Shown in pieces: positions 33,801 to 41,368 of a stretch of 64,000 nucleotides of DNA. The stretch is from an uncultured Bacteroidales bacterium (GTDB lineage: Bacteria; Bacteroidota; Bacteroidia; Bacteroidales; SZUA-534). The position numbers and the translations under genes are program-made. The stretch spans positions 102,718 through 166,717 of the forward strand of contig CADASL010000011.1 in assembly GCA_902790595.1 (NCBI GenBank), given 5' to 3'. Numbering within the stretch: position 1 is the stretch's first letter; each line of letters starts with the position of its first letter. A model generated the notes under the pieces. The model was given only the letters and a program-made list of their open reading frames with translations. It ran no database searches and had not been told where the DNA came from.

Positions 33801-33955
33801 AAATAAGCGCTGTAGGCGCGTAAGATTGGTAGAAAAAACGTCTTCAAACAACGCAGCGTGCCGTAGGTATGCAACAAAGGCATCAATGTGGCGTACCTAC
33901 GGCACGCAAGCCTTTGGGAAACACCATTCTACCAATCTAAAGTCCCTACGGGACA
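33801..33955. repeat. Nested hairpin element (second dispersed-type element)
   Basis: Outer arms AGATTGGTAGAA (33823-33834) and TTCTACCAATCT (33927-33938); inner arms GCGTGCCGTAGGTA (33856-33869) and TACCTACGGCACGC (33894-33907), both perfect. It is flanked by GCGCTGTAGGCGCG and GTCCCTACGGGAC. The frame that crosses it is not protein-like. Confidence 0.85.
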
Positions 33956-33995
33956 ATAAATTATTAAATTTCAATTTGATACAGTTTCAATAAAT

Positions 33996-35396
33996 ATGAA
34001 ATCATTTATAAACGAAAACTTCCTGCTGAAGACGAAAACCGCACAGGAACTCTACCACGAATTCGCAGAAAATCAGCCGATTATCGACTACCACTCGCAC
34101 CTGATTCCGCAGCAGATTGCCGAGAACCGCAAGTTCGACAACATTGCGCAAATCTGGCTCTCGGGCGACCATTACAAGTGGCGTGCAATGCGGGCCAACG
34201 GCATCAATGAGCGGTTTGTGACGGGCAACGCCACCGACCGCGAGAAGTTCGACGCGTGGGCGCAGACGGTGCCCTACACCCTGCGTAACCCGCTCTACCA
34301 CTGGACTCACCTTGAGTTGAAACTCTATTTCGGCATTGACACGCTGCTGAATCCCGAATCGGCCGACGAGATTTGGAACCGCACGTCGGAAATGCTTAAG
34401 TCGGACGAGTTCAGCGTTTGGGGAATGTTGCGAAAAATGAAAGTTGAAACGGCCTGCACCACCGACGACCCTGTGGATAATCTGCAATATCACAAGCAGA
34501 TAGCCGCTTCGGGCTGTCCTGCCAAGATTCTGCCCACGTGGCGTCCCGACAAGGCATCGGACGTGACCAACGCCAAAGCCTGGAACGCCTACATCGACCG
34601 TCTGGCCGAAGTTTCGGGCGTTGAGATTAACAGTTTCAAGGCATTGTTCGACGCTCTCGACCGCCGAATCGACTATTTCCACGCCTCTGGTTGCCGCTTG
34701 GCCGACTTCGGACTCGATTTTCTTTACGCCGAAGATTACACCGACGCTGAGATTGAAGCCATTTTTGCCAAAGTGCGCGGCGGCAAAGACTTGACCGCCA
34801 ACGAGATACTAAAATTCCGCTCGGCGGCGCTCTATCGGTTTGCACTGCAGGTGCACGCCAAAGGCTGGGCGCAGCAGTTCCACGCAGGGCCCGTGCGCAA
34901 CAACAACACGCGCCTGCTCACCGCCCTCGGCCCCGACACGGGTTTCGATTCAATCGGCGACTTCTCGCAAGCATTGAGTATGAGCAAGTTCCTGAATCGT
35001 CTCGACTCGACAAACCAACTGGCAAAGACCATTCTTTATAATATCAATCCTGCTGATAATGAAGTGTTTGCCACAATGATTGGCAACTTCCAAGACGGCA
35101 CGGTTCCTGGCAAAATGCAATGGGGCTCGGCCTGGTGGTTCCTCGACCAAAAAGACGGCATCGAAAAACAACTTAACTGCCTGAGTTGCCACGGTTTACT
35201 GAGCCGATTTGTGGGTATGCTCACCGACTCGCGCAGTTTCCTTTCGTACCCGCGCCACGACTATTTCCGCCGCATTCTGTGCAACCTGCTCGGCAACGAC
35301 GTTGAGAACGGCGAACTGCCAAACGATATTGATTTACTGGGAAATATGGTGGCTGACATCTGCTATCGGAATGCGAAAAACTATTTTAAATTTTAA
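33996..35396 (+). CDS. uxaC: Glucuronate/galacturonate isomerase
   Basis: Interconverts D-glucuronate/D-fructuronate and D-galacturonate/D-tagaturonate, the entry step of hexuronate catabolism. The 466-residue protein has the family-typical PIIDYHSHLIPQQIAENRKF metal-site opening, HYKWRAMRANGINERFVTG, CTTDDPVDNLQYH in the middle and the terminal LTDSRSFLSYPRHDYFRRILCNLLG. Length is normal. It is separated from the transporter by a 155-bp hairpin element and from kdgK by a GATTCACCGATT-type spacer, so the string behaves as an operon with repeat-bearing gaps. Confidence 0.97.
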   Translation: MKSFINENFLLKTKTAQELYHEFAENQPIIDYHSHLIPQQIAENRKFDNIAQIWLSGDHYKWRAMRANGINERFVTGNATDREKFDAWAQTVPYTLRNPLYHWTHLELKLYFGIDTLLNPESADEIWNRTSEMLKSDEFSVWGMLRKMKVETACTTDDPVDNLQYHKQIAASGCPAKILPTWRPDKASDVTNAKAWNAYIDRLAEVSGVEINSFKALFDALDRRIDYFHASGCRLADFGLDFLYAEDYTDAEIEAIFAKVRGGKDLTANEILKFRSAALYRFALQVHAKGWAQQFHAGPVRNNNTRLLTALGPDTGFDSIGDFSQALSMSKFLNRLDSTNQLAKTILYNINPADNEVFATMIGNFQDGTVPGKMQWGSAWWFLDQKDGIEKQLNCLSCHGLLSRFVGMLTDSRSFLSYPRHDYFRRILCNLLGNDVENGELPNDIDLLGNMVADICYRNAKNYFKF

Positions 35397-35482
35397 TTTT
35401 GGCGAGTCGGGCGACTGGTGAACCGCTTAATCGAAGTAACGATTCACCGATTGACCGATTAACCGCATAAACAATAAAAAAA

Positions 35483-36517
35483 ATGAAAAAGACAGTAACA
35501 TTTGGTGAGATTATGCTTCGTCTGGCAGCACCTGGCTACGAGCGTTTTTTGCAGACAAGCAGTTTTAACGCCACATTCGGCGGCGGCGAAGCCAACGTAG
35601 CCGTTTCGCTCGCAAACTACGGAATACCTGTGAGTTTCGTCACTCGGTTGCCGCAAAACGACATTGCCGCAGCCTGCCTGCGCGAACTTCGCGGCCTGGG
35701 CGTTGACGTGAACAACGTGATTTTCGGCGGCGACCGCATTGGTATCTATTACCTTGAAACTGGCGCAGTTAGCCGTGCATCGAAGGTGATTTACGACCGC
35801 GCTCATTCGGCTGTGTCCGAAATCAAAACGGGAATGATTGACTGGAAAAAGGTGTTCGACGGCGCTGGCTGGTTCCACTGGACGGGCATCACGCCTGCCA
35901 TTTCGCAAGGCGCTGCCGACGTGTGTCTGGAAGCCCTGAAGGCGGCCAAAGAGTTGGGCCTGACCATCTCGTGCGACCTCAACTACCGCAAGAATCTCTG
36001 GAAGTACGGCAAGCGCGCCGACGAAGTAATGCCTTCATTAGTAGAGTATTGCGACGTGATTCTGGGCAACGAAGAAGACGCCGAGAAGGCACTTCTGATT
36101 AAGCCCGAAGGCGTGAACATTGAAGGCGGCAAGGTGGTTGCCGAAGCCTATCTGTCGGTATCTCAGCAAATTATGAAGCGCTTTCCGAACGCAAAGAAGG
36201 TTATCACAACCTTGCGCAGCAGCATCAACGCCAACCACAACAACTGGGCGGGCGTTCTGTACGACGGCAAAACACTGTTCAAATCGCCTGAGTATCAGAT
36301 AACTGACATTGTTGACCGCGTTGGTGGCGGCGATTCGTTTATGGGCGGCCTCATCTACGGCCTGCAAACCTACACGGGCGACGACCAAAAGGCGCTGAAC
36401 TTTGCCGTGGCCGCAAGTTGCTTAAAACACACTATTTACGGCGATTACAACCGCGTGAGCGTTGCCGAAGTTGAGAAACTTATGAGCGGGGACGCAAGTG
36501 GGCGAGTAAGTAGATAA
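35483..36517 (+). CDS. kdgK: 2-dehydro-3-deoxygluconate kinase (PfkB family)
   Basis: Phosphorylates KDG, the product of altronate or mannonate dehydration, to KDPG. The 344-residue ribokinase-fold protein has FGEIMLRLAAPGYERF at the N terminus, GGGEANVAVSLANYG (substrate-binding signature), SCDLNYRKNLW, and the catalytic-base motif VDRVGGGDSFMGGLIYG near residue 277. The downstream kdgA gene is displaced by an inserted ATPase cassette. The kinase could in principle act on a related sugar acid, but the uxaC/kdgA context makes KDG the best substrate. Confidence 0.93.
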   Translation: MKKTVTFGEIMLRLAAPGYERFLQTSSFNATFGGGEANVAVSLANYGIPVSFVTRLPQNDIAAACLRELRGLGVDVNNVIFGGDRIGIYYLETGAVSRASKVIYDRAHSAVSEIKTGMIDWKKVFDGAGWFHWTGITPAISQGAADVCLEALKAAKELGLTISCDLNYRKNLWKYGKRADEVMPSLVEYCDVILGNEEDAEKALLIKPEGVNIEGGKVVAEAYLSVSQQIMKRFPNAKKVITTLRSSINANHNNWAGVLYDGKTLFKSPEYQITDIVDRVGGGDSFMGGLIYGLQTYTGDDQKALNFAVAASCLKHTIYGDYNRVSVAEVEKLMSGDASGRVSR

Positions 36518-36525
36518 TTATTGTT

Positions 36526-36718
36526 GGTCCATATTTGTGAATTTTATGCAGATATGGACCAATAATTATATTATAGGTGGTCTAATTCTGTAAAATTTAT
36601 GCAGAAATAGACAATATATAATGAGATATTAGGTCTAAATCTGCATTTCCTATGCAGAAAAAGACAATAAACAATAGAATAAGTGGTCTAAATCTGCAAA
36701 TAATATGCAGAAATAGAC
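36526..36718. repeat. Four-unit palindrome array with exact 53-bp period
   Basis: Imperfect palindromes of 34-35 bp start at 36526, 36579, 36632 and 36685, exactly 53 bases apart. Consensus arms are GGTCTAAATCTGCAT and ATGCAGAAATAGAC. Unit 1 has perfect outer arms GGTCCATAT / ATATGGACC, where both arms changed together (C-G for T-A). The 18-19-base spacers are AT-rich and begin AATA. 53 bases is five turns of B-DNA, so all dyads face the same side. The array ends 30 bases before the promoter of the ATPase gene. Confidence 0.92.
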
Positions 36719-36748
36719 ACATAATATTTTGAATCTCGATAAAAACGT

Positions 36749-36756
36749 TACCTTTG
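36749..36756 (+). promoter_or_regulatory. -7 element TACCTTTG of the ATPase cassette
   Basis: Perfect TAnnTTTG, with TTG near 36729 and 19 bases to the GTG start. The cassette therefore has its own promoter directly after the palindrome array. Confidence 0.65.
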
Positions 36757-36775
36757 TCGTAAAAAATAAACTACT

Positions 36776-38194
36776 GTGAACGAGAACATTATAGGCAGGG
36801 GATACGAGATTAAGCGGCTAGAGAAGTTTTACAACTCACCAAAAAGCGAGTTTATAACCATCTACGGCAGAAGGCGTGTCGGGAAAACGTACCTTATAAA
36901 TCAGTTTTTCAAAGACAGGTTCGCTTTCGACGCATCGGGCATTATCGACGGCTCAAAAGAAGCGCAGTTCTATAGTTTCTACGACTCGCTGACAAAGTAC
37001 GGCTACGAAGGCGAGCAACCGAAAAACTGGTTCGAAATGTTTTCGGCGCTGTCGAAACTGCTTGAAAAACAGACTAAAAACGAGCGTAAAGTTGTTTTTA
37101 TCGACGAGATTCCCTGCTTCGACACACCGAAGTCTGATTTTGTGAAATCGTTGGGTTATTTCTGGAACTCGTTTGCGGCCAAACGCAACGACATTCTGCT
37201 AATAGTCTGCGGTTCAGCCACTTCGTGGATTGTCAGCAAAATAATCGACAGCCGCGGCGGCCTACACAATCGCACCACGGGCGACATTTATCTGCAACAA
37301 TTCACGCTGGCCGAGACCGAAGAGTATCTGAAACACAACAACTTCGGCTGGCCGCGGCAACTCATTGCCGAAACCTATATGGTTCTGGGCGGCATACCTT
37401 ACTACCTAAGCCTTCTGGACAACAAGGAAACGCTGGCGGCAAATATCGACAGACTCTATTTTTCGGAAACGGGCGAGTTACGGCGTGAGTATCAGCGACT
37501 TTACAAATCGCTCTTCAGCAATGCCGACCCGTATATGAAAATCATCGAGACGCTTGGCAAAACCAAAAGCGGACTGACGCGCACCGAGATTTCTGACGCG
37601 ACCAAACTGCCCCAAAACGGGCGACTCACCAAAATGCTCGACGACCTGCAGCACAGCGGTATGATTCGCTGTTTCTGCGGAAAATCGCGCGGCAAGGTGA
37701 AGAAACGCGACGCCTATTACCAACTTATGGACCTGTTCTCGATTTTCCATCTCACCTTCGGCGGAAAACCCACAACCCCAACGTTTTGGCAAGACCGAGC
37801 AATGACACCGACGCTGAACACGTGGTGCGGACTGTCGTTTGAAAGGATTTGTTTTGTTCATATTGAGCAGATACGCAAGGCTTTGGGACTCAGTAGAATA
37901 GCACTGGAATATTATTCGTGGCGCAGCCGTGGCGCAGAGCCGAAAGTGCAAATTGATTTGATAATTGAGCGGGCGGATAAAATCATCAATATCTGCGAGA
38001 TAAAGTACGCCACAGGCGAATATGCGATTAGCAGACAGGACGACCTTGATATGCGAAACCGCATTGAAGCGTTCCGTGCGGAAAGCGGCACCCGTTGCGG
38101 GCTAATTCCCACTTGGATAACAACTTGCGGACTTAAAGAAGGTATGTACTCGTCGGAAATTCAATACCGAGTGACACTTGACGACTTATTCTAG
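36776..38194 (+). CDS. AAA ATPase with C-terminal PD-(D/E)xK-like domain (archaeal-type ATPase/DUF234)
   Basis: 472 residues. N-terminal STAND-like ATPase: IIGRGYEIKRLEKFY opening, Walker A GRRRVGKT near 31-38, Walker B KVVFIDEIPCF near 104, and LLIVCGSATSW sensor segment. A winged-helix-like linker (about 245-310, LTRTEISDATKLPQNGRLTKML) follows. The C-terminal nuclease-like domain has QIDLIIERADK and CEIKYA (about 390-411), the D...E-x-K pattern of the restriction-endonuclease fold. The start is GTG; no ATG is available. It lies between kdgK and kdgA, unrelated to sugar catabolism, with its own promoter and a palindrome array: an inserted cassette. The family is widespread in Bacteroidetes and archaea with unknown function. 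Confidence 0.9.
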   Translation: MNENIIGRGYEIKRLEKFYNSPKSEFITIYGRRRVGKTYLINQFFKDRFAFDASGIIDGSKEAQFYSFYDSLTKYGYEGEQPKNWFEMFSALSKLLEKQTKNERKVVFIDEIPCFDTPKSDFVKSLGYFWNSFAAKRNDILLIVCGSATSWIVSKIIDSRGGLHNRTTGDIYLQQFTLAETEEYLKHNNFGWPRQLIAETYMVLGGIPYYLSLLDNKETLAANIDRLYFSETGELRREYQRLYKSLFSNADPYMKIIETLGKTKSGLTRTEISDATKLPQNGRLTKMLDDLQHSGMIRCFCGKSRGKVKKRDAYYQLMDLFSIFHLTFGGKPTTPTFWQDRAMTPTLNTWCGLSFERICFVHIEQIRKALGLSRIALEYYSWRSRGAEPKVQIDLIIERADKIINICEIKYATGEYAISRQDDLDMRNRIEAFRAESGTRCGLIPTWITTCGLKEGMYSSEIQYRVTLDDLF

Positions 38195-38242
38195 AATAAC
38201 AAACAGTAATTCAAATATTTAACAATTTAAAAAACATTTAAA

Positions 38243-38914
38243 ATGAGCAGATTCAAACGTTTAGACGTTCTAAACACAATGCTTTCGACTGGCATTGTGC
38301 CATTGTACTACAATGCTGACGTTGAGAAAGTTAAACAGGTTGTGCTGGCTTGCTACAAAGGCGGCGCGCGTGTTTTTGAGTTTACAAACCGCGGCGATTT
38401 TGCCCACGAAGTGTTTGCCGAAGTGAACAAATGGTGCGCCACGGCCTGCCCCGAAATGGCTATGGGCGTGGGCTCGGTGGTTGACCCCGCAACGGCTGCA
38501 CTCTACATTCAGTTGGGCGCGAACTTCATTGTGTCGCCGTCGCTCAACCCCGATATGGCCAAGGTTTGCAACCGTCGCAAGATTGCGTGGCTGCCTGGCT
38601 GCGGAACGCTGTCGGAAATCAATCTGGCCGAAGAGTTGGGTTGCGAGATTGTGAAGATTTTCCCTGGCAAGGAAGTTGGCGGACCATCGTTTGTGAAAGC
38701 CGTGAAAGCCCCCTGCCCCTGGACCAACATTATGCCGTCGGGCGGTGTGGCACCCGAGCGCGAGAGCCTCGAAGCCTGGTTCAAAGCGGGCGTGGCCTGC
38801 GTCGGACTTGGCTCGCAACTGACACCGAAAGACGTGATTGAGAAAGGCGACTGGGCCTTCATCGAAAGCAAGGTGAAAGAGTCGCTGGCAATTGTGAAGG
38901 AATTGAGGAAATAG
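38243..38914 (+). CDS. kdgA: KDPG (2-dehydro-3-deoxy-phosphogluconate) aldolase
   Basis: Class I aldolase splitting KDPG into pyruvate and glyceraldehyde-3-phosphate; family members may also cleave 4-hydroxy-2-oxoglutarate. The 223-residue TIM barrel has MLSTGIVPLYYNADVEKV, the GVGSVVDPATAALYIQLGA segment, FIVSPSLNPD, and the Schiff-base lysine region LGCEIVKIFPGKEVGG followed by NIMPSGGVAP. It completes the route begun by uxaC and kdgK. The ATPase insertion separates it from kdgK by 1.7 kb, so it may rely on read-through or on a promoter in the 48-base gap. An intrinsic terminator follows. Confidence 0.95.
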   Translation: MSRFKRLDVLNTMLSTGIVPLYYNADVEKVKQVVLACYKGGARVFEFTNRGDFAHEVFAEVNKWCATACPEMAMGVGSVVDPATAALYIQLGANFIVSPSLNPDMAKVCNRRKIAWLPGCGTLSEINLAEELGCEIVKIFPGKEVGGPSFVKAVKAPCPWTNIMPSGGVAPERESLEAWFKAGVACVGLGSQLTPKDVIEKGDWAFIESKVKESLAIVKELRK

Positions 38915-38933
38915 TTGATACTTCACGAAATAG

Positions 38934-38961
38934 AAAAAGCCGCCTTCGGGTGGCTTTTTTT
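38934..38961 (+). terminator. Intrinsic terminator of the hexuronate cluster
   Basis: AAAAAGCCGCC - TTCG - GGTGGCTTTTTT: 7-bp stem with one G-U, UUCG tetraloop and T tract. Confidence 0.9.
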
Positions 38962-39106
38962 ATGCAGCCGATTGAACTCTTAATAGAGTTGCCAATCAAA
39001 AAATGGTAATGAAAACGCAAAGTAGGGAATGCTTATGTTTCAATAACCTACGACGATTTTAGAAAAAAGATGAGTAGGAAAGTTCGGTGAGTGAAATTCA
39101 CACGAA

Positions 39107-39628
39107 TCAATCAATGCAATTCAAAATCCCCATAATCTTCGTCTGCTTGTTCTCTTTGATTGGCACTTCGATGAAGCCTGTTGTGACGAAGTATTTGAAG
39201 GTTGTAACGGGGTAACGCTTCAGTTTCTCGTACTGCTCGGCGCTGATGGGATAGATGAGCATTGCCGACGATGACTCGACGGTTGAGCGGATGGTGTCGC
39301 CCGCCGCGTGGCGCGGATAGATGACAATCTCTTCGTTGGTGGTCAGGCGCAACGAGATTTCGCGCGACTCGTCGATTGAGAAGTTGTTGTATTTGTAGTA
39401 GCGCATTTTCAGGAAACGGTATTTGCTGCCGATGCTCTGCGCCTTGAAGTAGAGCGGATTGTTATTCAGTTTGGCCACCGTCACGGGTTGCGTCACCTTA
39501 ACCTGCGTTTCGGTGATGGCGTCGATGGCATTCTTCTCAAACTGGCAACTTTGGGCGCTAACAGCCTGTGCGCCAACGAGTAGAACCGCCGCGGCAATAG
39601 CAAAACGAAATTTATGCGCAACTTGCAT
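39107..39628 (-). CDS. Exported protein of unknown function
   Basis: 173 residues with a clear signal peptide (MQVAHKFRFAIAAAVLLVGAQAVSAQ, cleavage after SAQ). The mature part is mostly beta-prone and includes QVKVTQPVTVAKLNNNPLYF, RYYKYNNFSIDESREISLRL and SAEQYEKLKRYPVTTFKYF. Two cysteines (mature residue 2 and three from the end) could form a disulphide. It is probably periplasmic. No family was recognised. It is divergent from the peptidyl-prolyl isomerase, and the two promoters lie side by side at 39670-39692. Confidence 0.75.
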   Translation of the reverse strand: MQVAHKFRFAIAAAVLLVGAQAVSAQSCQFEKNAIDAITETQVKVTQPVTVAKLNNNPLYFKAQSIGSKYRFLKMRYYKYNNFSIDESREISLRLTTNEEIVIYPRHAAGDTIRSTVESSSAMLIYPISAEQYEKLKRYPVTTFKYFVTTGFIEVPIKENKQTKIMGILNCID

Positions 39629-39669
39629 TTAATAAAAATTAACCGACCGTCTCAATGGATAATCTGACA

Positions 39670-39677
39670 CAAAAATA
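39670..39677 (-). promoter_or_regulatory. -7 element TATTTTTG for the exported protein
   Basis: Perfect TAnnTTTG on the minus strand, 41 bases before the start at 39628. Confidence 0.55.
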
Positions 39678-39684
39678 TTCTTTT

Positions 39685-39692
39685 TAGATTTG
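39685..39692 (+). promoter_or_regulatory. -7 element TAGATTTG for the peptidyl-prolyl isomerase
   Basis: Perfect TAnnTTTG, 27 bases before the ATG at 39720. It starts only 8 bases after the minus-strand element, so both polymerases would occupy overlapping DNA. Confidence 0.55.
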
Positions 39693-39719
39693 CTCGCAAG
39701 AAATTTAATTCACAACATT

Positions 39720-40181
39720 ATGGCACTTACAGCAGAATTTTACACAGAAAAGGGCGTTATGAAGGCTGAATTGTACGCTGACGACGTTCCGAACACGGTT
39801 AATAACTTTGTGAAACTTGCAAAAGAAGGTTTCTACGACGGGCTGCGTTTCCACCGCGTGATTCCGAATTTTGTGATTCAGGGCGGATGCCCCTATTCGC
39901 GCAATTTGGGCGACCCGCGTGTTGGCACCGGCGGTCCGGGCTACAGCATTAAATGCGAGACCAACGGCGGCCGCCAATACCACGACCGCGGCGTGCTCTC
40001 GATGGCTCACGCAGGCAAGGACACGGGCGGCTCGCAGTTCTTCATTTGCCACAACCGTCAGAACACGCAGCACCTTGACGGCGTTCACACCTGCTTCGGC
40101 AAGGTTTTCGATGGGCTCGATGTTCTCGACGCAATCCGTCAGGGCGACTTGATTGAGAAGATTGTGATTGTGGAAGGATAA
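39720..40181 (+). CDS. Peptidyl-prolyl cis-trans isomerase, cyclophilin type
   Basis: 153-residue cyclophilin catalysing proline isomerisation during protein folding. It has the core FHRVIPNFVIQGG, GGPGYSIKCE, the GVLSMAHAGKDTGGSQFFI active-site segment and LDGVHTCFGKVFDGLDVL. There is no signal peptide, so it is cytoplasmic. The open frame begins at a TTG (39690) inside the promoter; the ATG at 39720 (MALTAEFYTEKG) is the family start. Confidence 0.95.
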   Translation: MALTAEFYTEKGVMKAELYADDVPNTVNNFVKLAKEGFYDGLRFHRVIPNFVIQGGCPYSRNLGDPRVGTGGPGYSIKCETNGGRQYHDRGVLSMAHAGKDTGGSQFFICHNRQNTQHLDGVHTCFGKVFDGLDVLDAIRQGDLIEKIVIVEG

Positions 40182-40200
40182 TTATTTCGAAATCAGGATT

Positions 40201-40228
40201 GTAGAGACGTAACGCGCTACGTCTCTAC
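40201..40228. repeat. GTAGAGACGTA perfect hairpin
   Basis: Arms GTAGAGACGTA / TACGTCTCTAC (11 bp, perfect) around ACGCGC. It is related to 21934-21959 and could serve as a weak terminator after the cyclophilin gene. Confidence 0.85.
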
Positions 40229-40287
40229 ATTTATTAAATCTTTTCGATTCACCAATTGACCGATTAGCCGATTCACCAATTAATTAT

Positions 40288-40295
40288 TACCTTTG
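40288..40295 (+). promoter_or_regulatory. -7 element TACCTTTG for the wzz-like/ligase pair
   Basis: Perfect TAnnTTTG, 41 bases before the ATG. The predicted start of transcription falls just before a 16-bp tandem duplication. Confidence 0.6.
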
Positions 40296-40304
40296 CGGCT
40301 CAAT

Positions 40305-40336
40305 TCTGAAACGTATTATTTCTGAAACGTATTATT
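40305..40336. repeat. Exact 16-bp tandem duplication abutting the start codon
   Basis: TCTGAAACGTATTATT occurs twice head to tail (40305-40320, 40321-40336), ending immediately before the ATG at 40337. It occupies almost the whole predicted leader. Confidence 0.95.
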
Positions 40337-41365
40337 ATGGAAGAAAATCAAAACCAATACAAGTTCGACGCTGTCGATTTGATTCTTTACTTTTGGAAAC
40401 GCCGTTGGGCGATAATCATTGTCGGCTTTGCCACGGCTGTTATTTCTTCGATTGTATCGCTCTGTATGACAGAGAAATACAAGTCGGAAGTAATTCTTTT
40501 CCCAACAGCAGCCGGTTCGCTGTCGCAGGATTTGCTCTCGACGTCGTCGGTTGGTATGGTTAAGAGCGTGCTGCGCTTGGGCGAGGACGAGGAACTCGAC
40601 CAACTGATGCAGGTGCTGCAATCGGACGAGATTCGCCGCCGCATTGTCGAGAAATTCGACCTTATGAACCATTACGAAATCAAGCCCGACTCGAAATATC
40701 CCTACACTCAACTCTATCAAAAGTACAGCAAAAACATTGTCATAAAGCCGACTAAATTCCTGTCGGTCAGCATTTCGGTGATGGATACCGACCCGAAACT
40801 CGCCGCTGATATTGCCAACGAGATTTCGAATCTGGTGGACACCGTGCGCAACAATATGCTTCACACAAAGGCCATTTTGGCAATGCAACTTGTTGAAAAA
40901 GAATATAATGAGTTGCGCGAAGACATTGAAGAGCAGGAAGAGACGCTGAACGAGATGCGCAAAAAGGGCATTGTCGATTACGAGAAGCAGGCCGAGGCTC
41001 TGTCAAGTGCTCTTGGAACGGCTCTTGGCAACGGCAACAAGAGTGCCGCCAACGAGATTCAGAAACGTCTCGACGAACTGGGAAAAGAGGGCGGCGCTTT
41101 TGCCGGAATCAGCAGTCAGTTGAAACTCGACCGCGAGCGCTTGGCCGGTCTGAAGACCAAACTTACTGAGGCACAGTTGGATGCACGTCAGAATCTGCCG
41201 CACAAATACGTTGTCAACCCGGCTACCGTTTCAGAAAAGAAAGCATATCCGGTGCGCTGGATGATTGTGGTTTCGTCAACCATTACCACCGTTATCGCAC
41301 TGATGCTCTTTATGATAATCCGCGATGCTGTTGTCCGCCGTATCGACTATCTTAAAAAGGACTGA
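40337..41365 (+). CDS. Wzz/chain-length-determinant family protein
   Basis: 342-residue polysaccharide co-polymerase controlling surface polysaccharide chain length. It has the family layout: N-terminal cytoplasmic stretch (DAVDLILYFWKRRW), TM1 (about 28-48), a long periplasmic coiled region with charged helices (LVEKEYNELREDIEEQEETLNEMRKKG), the proline-rich KAYPVRW motif and TM2 (about 307-330), ending RRIDYLKKD. There is no kinase domain. It is the first gene of a pair with an O-antigen-ligase-like gene; the tandem duplication in its leader may tune expression. Confidence 0.9.
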   Translation: MEENQNQYKFDAVDLILYFWKRRWAIIIVGFATAVISSIVSLCMTEKYKSEVILFPTAAGSLSQDLLSTSSVGMVKSVLRLGEDEELDQLMQVLQSDEIRRRIVEKFDLMNHYEIKPDSKYPYTQLYQKYSKNIVIKPTKFLSVSISVMDTDPKLAADIANEISNLVDTVRNNMLHTKAILAMQLVEKEYNELREDIEEQEETLNEMRKKGIVDYEKQAEALSSALGTALGNGNKSAANEIQKRLDELGKEGGAFAGISSQLKLDRERLAGLKTKLTEAQLDARQNLPHKYVVNPATVSEKKAYPVRWMIVVSSTITTVIALMLFMIIRDAVVRRIDYLKKD

Positions 41366-41368
41366 ACC

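Noticed and set aside
33757..33993. Small protein gene between exuT-like gene and uxaC
   Set aside because: The frame runs through a nested hairpin element, is arginine/cysteine-rich by chance and lacks a start context.
36526..36718. CRISPR array
   Set aside because: Period is regular, but repeats differ from one another, are long palindromes, spacers are only 18-19 bases, AT-rich and mutually similar, and there are no cas genes.
36776..38194. Transposase or integrase identity for the inserted gene
   Set aside because: Motifs are Walker A/B and E-x-K of an ATPase/nuclease-like family; no DDE or tyrosine-recombinase motif and no terminal repeats were found.
40201..40228. Transcription factor operator for the wzz-like gene
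   Set aside because: It belongs to a dispersed GTAGAGACG hairpin type also seen at 21934 and lies next to the previous gene's end.
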